DNA of 64,000 nt from Corynebacterium mustelae (lineage in GTDB: Bacteria; Actinomycetota; Actinomycetes; Mycobacteriales; Mycobacteriaceae). The notes under the pieces were generated by a model. The model had not been told where the DNA came from and ran no database searches. It was given only the letters and a program-made list of their open reading frames with translations. The stretch is taken from assembly GCF_001020985.1 (NCBI RefSeq), contig NZ_CP011542.1, positions 1,364,001 through 1,428,000 on the forward strand, given 5' to 3'. Shown here piece by piece: positions 47,461 to 55,524 of the stretch. How positions within the stretch are numbered: the stretch's first letter is position 1; each line of letters opens with the position of its first letter. Position numbers and translations under genes: made by a program.

Positions 47461-47516
47461 ACATCAACAACGAAAGCCCCACCACGATACACATCCAAAT
47501 CTTCAAAGGACTCACA

Positions 47517-50500
47517 ATGAAAATAAGCCCGAAGAAGCCAATGAGTTTCGATATTGATTCACGCTTCAGTACTGAAGATTTGGTTGAAAAATCCTACGGC
47601 TTTTACTATCCCACTCCTGGGATTAGCGGACTTCTGGTGAAAATGGCACGAATCGTTGAATCCCGAGGGGACTGTGACCAGGCGCTGACACTTGCACAAG
47701 CCGCGTGTGAACGCGTTGAAATAGAAAACCTTGATGCCTCACATATTGTGGATTCCTTCGAGTATTTTTGGGGTCTGAATAAGAAATATGGTGAGGAAGA
47801 ATTTCGTTTTCTCGATCAAGTGGAAACGTTAGATTATGGGGTTTATATCCATGCGCTCGTGCAGCTTCCTTATTCCGACGATTCCCGCATACGCTATCAG
47901 CTTGCCTGCATAAATCAGGCGGTGGCTCACAGGGACTGCAACCCCGCCACAACAAGACTCCTGTTGTGCGCAAAATTCTGGGCCCACCATATTCGCGGGG
48001 AATCGACGCTAGCGGGGGAGGCTTTCACCGCGTGGGAGAAGAGAGCGACAGAATCGACGAAGCCGGAAAGCACCGTGGCGCTTGCCTACGAAATTCTGAT
48101 GCTCAACGAACTGGGTCGGTTTACTCAAGCACGAAACCATTCCACCGGCGAGGATGATGTGCGCATTCACATCGCACTGATTGAAGCGTATGCGCACACA
48201 GGGATGCTTGACGACGCCGCGTCGTGGGCGTTGATGTGCTTAGGGGGTGTGGTCGGTGGCAATCTCGTAGGACACTACACCGCCATTGCTAGGATTCTTC
48301 CACTCTTGGCCGATGAGGTGCGGTGCTATGTTCAGTTTGCGGCGTATCTTTTGCATCAATCAGGGATGGTTCCGCAGGCCCAATGCGAACAACTGCGATC
48401 AATCTTTGCAGCGGTATCGGAGTTCGATGTGCTTCCCGAATTATCGCAAGCCCATCAAATCTCCGAAGAGGCACAGCTGTTTGTGATGGCTTTGAAGATA
48501 TTTTCAGAGCCTGATCCCAGTGTGCGACTCCGGCGATCGTTGGTGCGCCGGTTGGACGATCACAGGGCCAACCATTCTTATGGTGGTGTGGGGGAGTTCC
48601 TGTGGGCACATATCATGGCATCATTGGTGCGCGACACGAAAGGGGCGCAGCGCCGATTCTGGTTTTCGCGTGTGTGCGACTTTTCGCACCACATACCTTG
48701 GCTGGCGGTAGATTTGGCCCAGTGGTGTGTGGATCATGCGGAACCTGGGGATGAGGTTGAGGCGTTGTATTCAGCCGCGAAGACGATTGTTGCGAATAAA
48801 GATTTGGCGCTCGTGCCGGAATTCTACGAGGCGTGCAGGCGGTGGGCTGGGCAAACAAAGCACCTGGAAAATGACAGGGTCAGTACTGCGCGAGGGTATT
48901 TTGAGCTTGGGCGGCTGGCAACTATCCACAAAGACTGGGAGACTGCACGTAATGAGCTTCTCACCTCCATCACGCTCCACATTTCTGGGGATTGGATTCG
49001 GGACTTGGAGGACGCGCTGTGCGAAAACCCTTTGATTGAAGATGCAGAATATGACGAGCTAGACCACGTGATGCTTGAGGCTGAGACCTCCCTTGACCCA
49101 GCGGATTTTGAGCGTGTTTACCTTTTGGCGTGTGACTGCCAGCACGAGGTGTACCAGATGGCGTGCCTGTACCACATTGTGGAAAACAGGGTGATGGGGA
49201 CGCATCTTTTCCAGTTAATTGAACCTGTTCGGGCGTGGATTGACCTGTGTATCCATAACGATCGGCGCAGACCTCAGGACATTTTATTCGGCCACCTGAT
49301 TAAGAACTACCAGTACTACATCTGGGCGTTATGCGAGCACCCCGCCACCACGGTGGAGGATTTTCGGCAGGCTGTTGAACACTTCGAAGCCATGCTCATT
49401 GCCAAATCCTTTTTAGGTATCCAATTGGGGGATAGCTCACCAGATATTTCGTGGCGGTTGGCGTTATCCCGAACGCTTATCGCCTACCGGTTCTGTGACC
49501 TCAACACAGCACATGAGCAGCGTAAAATCTGGTGTGTCCCCGCCGATAAGCAGTGGATTGGTCTTCGAGAAATCGAAACAATTTATTGCATTGATGAGCA
49601 TGTGCGAACTGGGAATTTCGAGCAAGGCCTTGCATGGGTGCGTGAGTCGTGGGGTGAGACTGAACTCGACACTTGGTTGAAAGCAGCGCTTCTCGATCTC
49701 AGCGTGATGGCCCACGAACCGGATCAAGCTGCCCAGTGGTTTTCTGAGCTGGGCGACTTCTCTTTGGCGCAACACGTGGCTTCACAATGCGGAAAGTATC
49801 AGCTCTATATGGCCGTGGCCGGGGAATATGGAGTGCTTCGCTATCTAGCACGGCTCGTTGAACAGGGGGAATCGCAACTCCAGCCAGTTTTACGTGACCG
49901 GGTGTTCAGCGTGCTGTCGGTGTGGAATCACGTGGATTTGCCGCGAAACATGGGGTGTCTTTCTTCAGCCTTGGCGGTGGCAGTACGCGTGGGTTTTCAC
50001 CACGATGAGCTGATACCCCTCACCCTGAGTGTTGTGGGCAATGAATGGGTGGATGCCCAAGAGCTGTTCAACCCCACAGCCTCCGACGCCGCGAAGTGGT
50101 TCGAGGAAGTCGCGCACGCTATCGGGCGATTATTCGAGAGTGGACACACACCGCACGGGGACTCTGGGGCCATCTATGTTTCCGATTTGGAGGCGGTGCG
50201 GGAATTCTTCGTGGAATACTTTGATGCGAAAACGGTGGGGCTTTATAGAAATTCAGCAACCGAGGTCTGTACAGACTATGTAGTTTTCGAGGACACCTGC
50301 AATTCAATCGCCTACCATTGTGGTTTGTGCATCGAGATCATCCAAACACCAGAAGGCCAAAGAGCAACAAACGGTGTGACCATTCCCCTCGAAAACTCCA
50401 ACAACGTGGACAAAATAGCCCAGAAACTCCGTAGAGATGGCTACGAAATCCTCATCGAACCGCACGAAACCAGCGACGGAAAATACGAGAGCACGGTTCT

Positions 50501-50546
50501 AGGAGTTGAGGAAATTCCCATCACCCTAAGCGCGGGGCTGCGGTGA
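47517..50546 (+). CDS. Giant helical-repeat protein with C-terminal VOC domain, copy 2
   Basis: This 1,009-residue paralogue of the preceding gene starts at ATG 47517 with AAAGGA upstream. The helical array aligns by eye with copy 1 (YGVYIHALVQLP, AKFWAHHIRGESTLAGEAFTAWEK, AYEILMLNELGRFTQARNH, LIEAYAHTGMLDDAASWALMCLG). Residues from about 881 form the VOC domain: GAIYVSDLEAVREFFVEYF, GLYRNSATE, IEIIQTPEG, KLRRDGYEILIEPHETSDGK. The candidate metal residues differ from copy 1 (no His at the first strand or in the third-ligand position), which argues against a conserved enzyme. The next copy starts 32 bases later. Confidence 0.8.
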   Translation: MKISPKKPMSFDIDSRFSTEDLVEKSYGFYYPTPGISGLLVKMARIVESRGDCDQALTLAQAACERVEIENLDASHIVDSFEYFWGLNKKYGEEEFRFLDQVETLDYGVYIHALVQLPYSDDSRIRYQLACINQAVAHRDCNPATTRLLLCAKFWAHHIRGESTLAGEAFTAWEKRATESTKPESTVALAYEILMLNELGRFTQARNHSTGEDDVRIHIALIEAYAHTGMLDDAASWALMCLGGVVGGNLVGHYTAIARILPLLADEVRCYVQFAAYLLHQSGMVPQAQCEQLRSIFAAVSEFDVLPELSQAHQISEEAQLFVMALKIFSEPDPSVRLRRSLVRRLDDHRANHSYGGVGEFLWAHIMASLVRDTKGAQRRFWFSRVCDFSHHIPWLAVDLAQWCVDHAEPGDEVEALYSAAKTIVANKDLALVPEFYEACRRWAGQTKHLENDRVSTARGYFELGRLATIHKDWETARNELLTSITLHISGDWIRDLEDALCENPLIEDAEYDELDHVMLEAETSLDPADFERVYLLACDCQHEVYQMACLYHIVENRVMGTHLFQLIEPVRAWIDLCIHNDRRRPQDILFGHLIKNYQYYIWALCEHPATTVEDFRQAVEHFEAMLIAKSFLGIQLGDSSPDISWRLALSRTLIAYRFCDLNTAHEQRKIWCVPADKQWIGLREIETIYCIDEHVRTGNFEQGLAWVRESWGETELDTWLKAALLDLSVMAHEPDQAAQWFSELGDFSLAQHVASQCGKYQLYMAVAGEYGVLRYLARLVEQGESQLQPVLRDRVFSVLSVWNHVDLPRNMGCLSSALAVAVRVGFHHDELIPLTLSVVGNEWVDAQELFNPTASDAAKWFEEVAHAIGRLFESGHTPHGDSGAIYVSDLEAVREFFVEYFDAKTVGLYRNSATEVCTDYVVFEDTCNSIAYHCGLCIEIIQTPEGQRATNGVTIPLENSNNVDKIAQKLRRDGYEILIEPHETSDGKYESTVLGVEEIPITLSAGLR

Positions 50547-50578
50547 GAGTGCGGCGTCGAAAAGCAAAAAAGGAACTC

Positions 50579-51010
50579 ATGATTTTCTACCCAGGTGAAA
50601 CCGACGACGAACTGCGGGAACGCCTCGCCTTCTTCTCCCTTGTCACGCCCGCGGCCTGCGATTTTCTGCTGGAAGCTGCCGAAGAACTCGGTGACGCGGA
50701 GTCGGTGAAAAAGGCGTGTGACATCGCGATCGCGCTGCTCGACCCAGTCCGTGTCATCAACTCATGCGGAAGCGACTGCCTGGACTATTTTCACGCGCTG
50801 GCGTTGTGCCCAAGCATCAACGATGCGGACTTAGCGGCGCAGCTTCGGCTTCTTGAAAGGCAGCCGGCGCGGGCTAAGTGGTGCACACAATTTTGGGTTT
50901 ACCACGCCCGCGGCGATGAAGGTTCCGCAGCTTATGCGTATGAAAAGTGGTTGGAGTGCCCGCGTAAGCCGGACCATAGCAGCAGGCTTTTCGGGTTCTT
51001 CCGGTTTTAG
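50579..51010 (+). CDS. Truncated third copy of the giant helical-repeat family
   Basis: These 143 residues from ATG 50579 (AAAAGGAA upstream) align with the N-terminal region of the two giants. DYFHALALCP and KWCTQFWVYHARGDEGSAAYAYEKWLE match their YIHALVQLP and KFWAHHIRGESTLAGEAFTAWEK segments. It then stops after RLFGFFRF, at about one sixth of full length. The next 60 bases stay open in another frame, so a frameshift or truncation is likely. An exact 13-base word lies between the previous stop and this start (50554-50566). Confidence 0.55.
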   Translation: MIFYPGETDDELRERLAFFSLVTPAACDFLLEAAEELGDAESVKKACDIAIALLDPVRVINSCGSDCLDYFHALALCPSINDADLAAQLRLLERQPARAKWCTQFWVYHARGDEGSAAYAYEKWLECPRKPDHSSRLFGFFRF

Positions 51011-51273
51011 GTTCCTTCGCTTAGCTGTGTGTAGTAGATATTTGTGGGAACGATGGGTATCGATGTATTAGAAACCATGTTTTCACCGTGATGCCGAGTC
51101 TGGTGCACTGTAAAAAGTATTCCCGGTGAGAAAATCTCAATTTAGAAGGAGTAGTATTAAATGCTCCCCTTTGAGACTCCTCACTGGTCGTAGTGTGCCA
51201 AAGTTTTCAAAGATATGCATAAGCTAACAATCTAAGAAAAGCCAAGGTAGCATCATTTTCGTCAGTAATTTTT

Positions 51274-51576
51274 TCAATCACTGCCTTTTTCTGCTTCGAT
51301 AATTTTTATAGCCTCAGCTATAGACATGCCGGGGTTAGCTCGACGGAGTTCGATTACCGCTTCGGAATCTATATTCGCAAATTCGATATTTGCATCCTTT
51401 AGCTCATTAGTGAAATCACGAAGGCCGGATTCAAAGTTAGAAAGGATCAAAGCTACGCCCGCAAGCGCGATGATGGTGGCAACGATAGGTATATCAGCAA
51501 CGATCGTGAGGATAAACGCAGCTATACATGTTATAAGTGCGATGTGTTGCAATAATCGACTTAACCTTGGGTTCAT
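51274..51576 (-). CDS. Small two-helix membrane protein
   Basis: This 100-residue protein has two likely membrane helices (LLQHIALITCIAAFILTIVA and IVATIIALAGVALILSN) followed by an acidic amphipathic tail (LRDFTNELKDANIEFANIDSEAVIELRRANPG) that may form a coiled coil. It overlaps the 107-codon gene upstream by four bases (ATGA), so the two form an operon. The family is not recognised. It may be a membrane immunity or accessory protein. Confidence 0.6.
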   Translation of the reverse strand: MNPRLSRLLQHIALITCIAAFILTIVADIPIVATIIALAGVALILSNFESGLRDFTNELKDANIEFANIDSEAVIELRRANPGMSIAEAIKIIEAEKGSD

Positions 51577-51896
51577 TGAAAACAGTTCCTTTGTATTTGG
51601 TCAATCCCGGATAATTCGCCTGCGAGTACGGTCAATGTTCCGCCTGCTTTTCGCATCTTTTCGTACTTAAAGCTGGCACCCCACATCGCCCGAACTGCCT
51701 CTGAAACGCCACCCGGCTCAGCGATAAGACGTTTCATTTTCAGTAGTTTTGCTGCACCAATCAGTTTTCCTCCGATCATTGAAATGATTGCGCCGCTGCA
51801 TTCCCAGAAGCTCGCTTCCCCTACAAATGCTCCGGCTTGAGTGTTTTCCTCAAACCAAGTTTGCATTGCTTCATCGCACTCAAGTAAAAACCTCAT
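51573..51896 (-). CDS. Hypothetical protein, partner of the small membrane protein
   Basis: This 107-residue protein of unknown family starts at ATG 51896 (MRFLLECDEAMQTWFEENTQ). A hydrophobic middle (FWECSGAIISMIGGKLIGAAKLLK) may associate with the membrane. The stop overlaps the start of the 100-codon gene. The ATG overlaps the end of a decayed minus-strand frame, suggesting that a third gene once led the operon. Confidence 0.5.
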   Translation of the reverse strand: MRFLLECDEAMQTWFEENTQAGAFVGEASFWECSGAIISMIGGKLIGAAKLLKMKRLIAEPGGVSEAVRAMWGASFKYEKMRKAGGTLTVLAGELSGIDQIQRNCFQ

Positions 51897-52064
51897 CAGG
51901 AATTGAGCTGATTAACTCAAGGGCATTTTCCAGATCTTACGAGTCGGCTGCGAGTGAAGAGTCACGTTCGTGAGCAGTTATCTGAAGGTGGTTTTCGACC
52001 GGACTGGCGTTTGCCGGCACAGAAAAACCCGCAGAAAGAGTGATCCGATGAGCTCATTCCTCAT
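51880..52064 (-). pseudogene. Decayed small gene with intact ribosome site
   Basis: On the minus strand a perfect AGGAGG (52070-52075) precedes ATG 52064 with correct spacing, but the frame stops after 28 codons. In an adjacent frame a coherent peptide reads ITLSAGFSVPANASPVENHL, is interrupted by TAA, then continues DLENALELISSIPDEVFT and ends overlapping the next start. A frameshift plus a stop would explain this. No family is recognised. Confidence 0.35.
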
Positions 52065-52952
52065 CGTTGCCTCCTAAGTAGATGTTCAATGCTTGACTCG
52101 CTACGTCAAGCAATCCAATGGTTGATTGGATGCAATCAACTTTAGGCGCCCATGAAATTTCAGCCAATGGTTTGATGATTCTAGGTACTTAAGTACCTTT
52201 ATCATTGGATGCGACCTTTTTATGTGCACAATCCAACAGGGGCTGCCCTTGGTTGGTGGACATTGGATTAAGGCGGATTTGATGCCCGTTTGAAAATGAT
52301 GTTTATTATGGGCCAATGTAGACGTTGTAGCCTTGAGTTTCGTCGTGAGGCGGATCTACGTAAAGAGGTCGCCCGTTTACGCAAGGGGTTAGCCGAAGGA
52401 GATGGAAAGTATTCAAACACGCGCGCACACCAGTTGGGTGCTGGATCGAAGAAGTCTACAATCGACAACGCAAAACATTTATCCCTTAGTATAACAACCC
52501 CTGTAGACTACGAAAATCAACTCAACCACCAAAGTCGCATAAATAACCGTTCACAACTTGCGGGCAACCCCAGGAAACCCCACGCTCACGGCGCGCCAAT
52601 AGGTGGGCGGTGAGTGGGGCGTCGAAAAGCAAGCGCCACGACAAGTCAACGCGAATGTTTTACTCAAAGCACGATTATTTTTTCCTAATAATCGCGGTCG
52701 GCGTTGCGTCAGCCTAAGCTTTCCACAAATCAGAAAATTGGGGTGCTTGCGGTGCGACTCAAGGGCAGGTGGGGTGCATATTTGTGTGCTTTTCGACGCC
52801 GCGCCGGGCCCGCATAACTGGATGCGGGAGGGCGTTAATCGGCGTTTAAGCGTGGTTTAATTCAAGACTAAAACCCTCGGAGTAGCACGAAAACGGACTA
52901 GGGTAAAACAGGAGAATACCTTCCATTTTCTTTGAACAAAAGCAGGTGTGTG
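52065..52952. other. Intergenic region with palindromes and no firm gene
   Basis: There is no convincing gene, although a 107-codon frame at 52290-52613 (RRCSLEFRREADLRKEVARL, then RKGL) exists with no clear ribosome site. The region has a hairpin TGCTTGAC / GTCAAGCA at 52090-52113, a perfect 16-base palindrome AGGTACTTAAGTACCT at 52183-52198, and repeated ATCCAAT / ATTGGAT words between 52110 and 52270. Two exact 13-base words face each other at 52619-52631 and 52787-52799. Confidence 0.5.
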
Positions 52953-54818
52953 ATGCCCACTTTTTCTTTCCGCACAACCTTTTCCTTGATTGCTGCGAGC
53001 GTGCTCATGGTTGGGGTGAGTCCCGTTGTTTCTGCGCAGGAGTTGGCGGGTTCGACGTTGCAGCCCACGGTGCTGGTGCTGGACTCGTCAGGGTCGATGC
53101 TAGAGACAGATGTTGATGGCCGCTCACGGATGGACGCGGCGAAACAGGCAGTCGGCGAATTTATCGACCAAGTACCCGAAAACGCCCCGCTCGGGCTAGT
53201 CACTTACGGGACCGGCACGGGCAGCAGCGAGGAGGAAAAAGAAGCAGGCTGCCGCGATATTTCGGTGATTGCCCGACCCGGTGAGAAGGACAAGCAGGCG
53301 CTGAAAGATGAGGTGGCGCGTTTCGAGCCGCGCGGATACACGCCGATCGGAAACTCGCTGCGCACAGCCGCGGAGTTGCTGCCTAAGGAAGGGGCACGTT
53401 CTGTTGTTCTGGTCTCGGACGGCATTGATACCTGCGCACCACCACCGGTGTGTGAGGTGGCGAAGGAACTCAAAGACCAAGGCACAGACCTCGTAGTACA
53501 CACCGTGGGTTTCAAAGTTGATGAGGCGGCACGCGCCGAACTGGAGTGTATCGCCCAGGTCACTGGTGGTACCTATGCGGACGCATCAAGCGCGGAAAGC
53601 CTGAAAGCATCACTGACCACCGTCACCACCCGCACCGCAGTCGGGTACCAACTTCCCAGCACACGAGTGGAATTCAGCGCCGACAAGGACAAAGCACCCA
53701 CCCTGGACGTGGGCACACTAGAAAACCCTGCCCGCTACCACGTAGTAGCGTCAACAACGGAAAAGGAACCAGCACACTTCACACTAGATGTGCCCGAAAA
53801 CCACACGCTACACATAGCGATGCGCACCGTCCCACCAGTGGGGACCAAAAAATTCCTTGAGGGGCACTACGGGATCACCCTCTTCGCCGAAAGTTGCTCC
53901 GGCGAAACCCTAACAGCCAGCGACATAACTGCTGACAAGCCCGCATCGGGGTACTTCATTGCTCAGGATTGCACGGGTGAACAACGTTTCAATCTGTCTT
54001 TCGCCGACTCACCAGTGAAAGACATCGATTTCACTGTGGTGGCTGTCCCCAAACCCACCGACCTTGGGGACGATTTCAACAAAACCCCCTCCACAGGACG
54101 CAGCAGGGAGGATTTGGGGCAACCCGCCCCAAGTGAAAACCCGCAGAAAGTTACCCCAGCTTCGCAACCCGATGAATCTGCACCACTTATCGACGGAACA
54201 GTGGAAGCCGAAATTGTGGAAGGCGAAACCCAGTTTTTTGCCGTCCCCATTGAGTGGGGCCAAGCCCTCGACGTGACCGCCGAGGTTTTAGAGGACACGC
54301 TTACACAAGGCGATGACTTCGCCACAGGCCTTCAACGAAGTCTCGACGTTTCTTTCAGCAATGCGATTCACGAAAAAGTAGCGAGTGAAAACTCGGGGCC
54401 ACTGTTCACCAAGGATATTGGGAAGCCGGAAGTGATAGGAACAACATTCCCCATCTCTTACGCGAATGCGGGTGGTGCGGAACATGCGAGCCACTCGTCG
54501 TGGTTGGGTGGCACCCACTACGTCCAGGTCAGTGCCCGAAGCCATGGGCGCGACAGCAACACAGATGCCACCACGGAGCTTAAACCCATCAAGTACCGGC
54601 TAACCGCAACCCCCGTGGGGCAAGCAGTGAAGGGGCCAACATTCCCGAAAACTGCTGCGCAAAGCCCCAAAACATCGTCCACCGCAGCGAAAGCAGACGA
54701 GTCGCCCAGCGCGGCAACCGAGGAGAAAGACAGCGGCTGGCTGTTCCCCGGAGCAATCATTGCCCTGGTTATCGCGGCGATAGCGTCTGCAGGCTACGCC
54801 CTCCAACGCAAAAAGTAA
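52953..54818 (+). CDS. Secreted, membrane-anchored VWA-domain protein
   Basis: This 621-residue exported protein has a signal peptide (FRTTFSLIAASVLMVGVSPVVSA), then a von Willebrand A domain with an intact MIDAS DSSGSM (Asp44) and the later VSDGID. After about residue 220 the sequence is beta-rich and Pro/Thr-rich, probably the stalk (KPTDLGDDFNKTPSTGR). The C-terminus has a single helix (LFPGAIIALVIAAIASAGYAL) before RKK, so it is likely anchored in the membrane with the domain outside. A role in surface binding or metal-dependent adhesion is family inference. ATG 52953 is the best start, and TTG 52932 would add seven residues. Confidence 0.85.
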   Translation: MPTFSFRTTFSLIAASVLMVGVSPVVSAQELAGSTLQPTVLVLDSSGSMLETDVDGRSRMDAAKQAVGEFIDQVPENAPLGLVTYGTGTGSSEEEKEAGCRDISVIARPGEKDKQALKDEVARFEPRGYTPIGNSLRTAAELLPKEGARSVVLVSDGIDTCAPPPVCEVAKELKDQGTDLVVHTVGFKVDEAARAELECIAQVTGGTYADASSAESLKASLTTVTTRTAVGYQLPSTRVEFSADKDKAPTLDVGTLENPARYHVVASTTEKEPAHFTLDVPENHTLHIAMRTVPPVGTKKFLEGHYGITLFAESCSGETLTASDITADKPASGYFIAQDCTGEQRFNLSFADSPVKDIDFTVVAVPKPTDLGDDFNKTPSTGRSREDLGQPAPSENPQKVTPASQPDESAPLIDGTVEAEIVEGETQFFAVPIEWGQALDVTAEVLEDTLTQGDDFATGLQRSLDVSFSNAIHEKVASENSGPLFTKDIGKPEVIGTTFPISYANAGGAEHASHSSWLGGTHYVQVSARSHGRDSNTDATTELKPIKYRLTATPVGQAVKGPTFPKTAAQSPKTSSTAAKADESPSAATEEKDSGWLFPGAIIALVIAAIASAGYALQRKK

Positions 54819-54837
54819 ACATACTTCAAAGCCTGAC

Positions 54838-54860
54838 GCCCCCTTCCTCACAGAGGGGGC
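54838..54860 (+). terminator. Intrinsic terminator after the VWA gene
   Basis: Arms GCCCCCT / AGGGGGC with a short loop lie 20 bases after the stop, followed by TTCCCTGCTTTTTG. Confidence 0.6.
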
Positions 54861-55524
54861 TTCCCTGCTTTTTGAAGGGGTTTCTTTCCTGCTCATAGGG
54901 TGTTTTTGGTCTGGTGTTGAGGTGGGAACTCGACTTTTGGTCTCTTGTGGTGTGGTTTTCTGGGGTGTGGGTGGTGCATTGGTCGAGTTGGGGTGGGTAG
55001 CCCTTCAGTCAGATTTGCTCCCGAAGCGGGGCAGTGTTGTGGCAGAATCTGCCAAGGAACCCCACCGAAAAAGGAGATTGAGCAACACCAGTGTCCATTG
55101 CAACCCTGTTCTTTCCCAGCATGCGCCCCCACCTTGCGCTTTTTAGCCCAGACTTCCAACGCTTCGAGCTAGACCCCTACTTTGCTGTGTCCCGTATGTC
55201 GTGGGATGGGGTGGAATATGTGCTGGTGCGGGAACGGCGGGAAACTGTCAAGCGTCATGTTTTTGTGAACGGTTGGCGTCGTGTTTTTGCGCGTTTGTGG
55301 GGGTTTTGTGGCCAAGCTCTACGGATTCAACAAACCGAACCCCAATCGTGCACAAGGTTTGCATCTCCCAAAACCGCTCCGCAGGAGCCTTCAAGTAATC
55401 TATTGCAAAACTTGTCTGACCCCTTGAAATTACAGGGATTTCAGGCCGCGGCGGTGTCTAAAAGGGCGGGCTTCAAATGGTAAAATCGGACTCAACTGCT
55501 GTTTGCCTACTCACGGGAGTCGCA
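54861..55524 (+). other. Low-confidence region between VWA gene and restriction system
   Basis: A third member of the AACTCGAC-ended palindromic elements lies at 54925-54992. A 130-codon frame from GTG 55091 (MSIATLFFPSMRPHLALFSP, then DFQRFELDPYFAVSRMSWDG) looks coding over its first 70 codons, with AAGGAG upstream at 55072-55077, but then loses coding character and ends at 55483. It may be the remnant of a gene cut by insertion of the restriction cluster. Confidence 0.35.

Noticed and set aside
47406..47516. Longer start for the second giant repeat protein
   Set aside because: The extension overlaps the previous gene, while ATG 47517 has AAAGGA at the right distance.
52290..52613. 107-codon frame as a real gene
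   Set aside because: No good ribosome site, low-complexity polar composition, and no recognisable motif.
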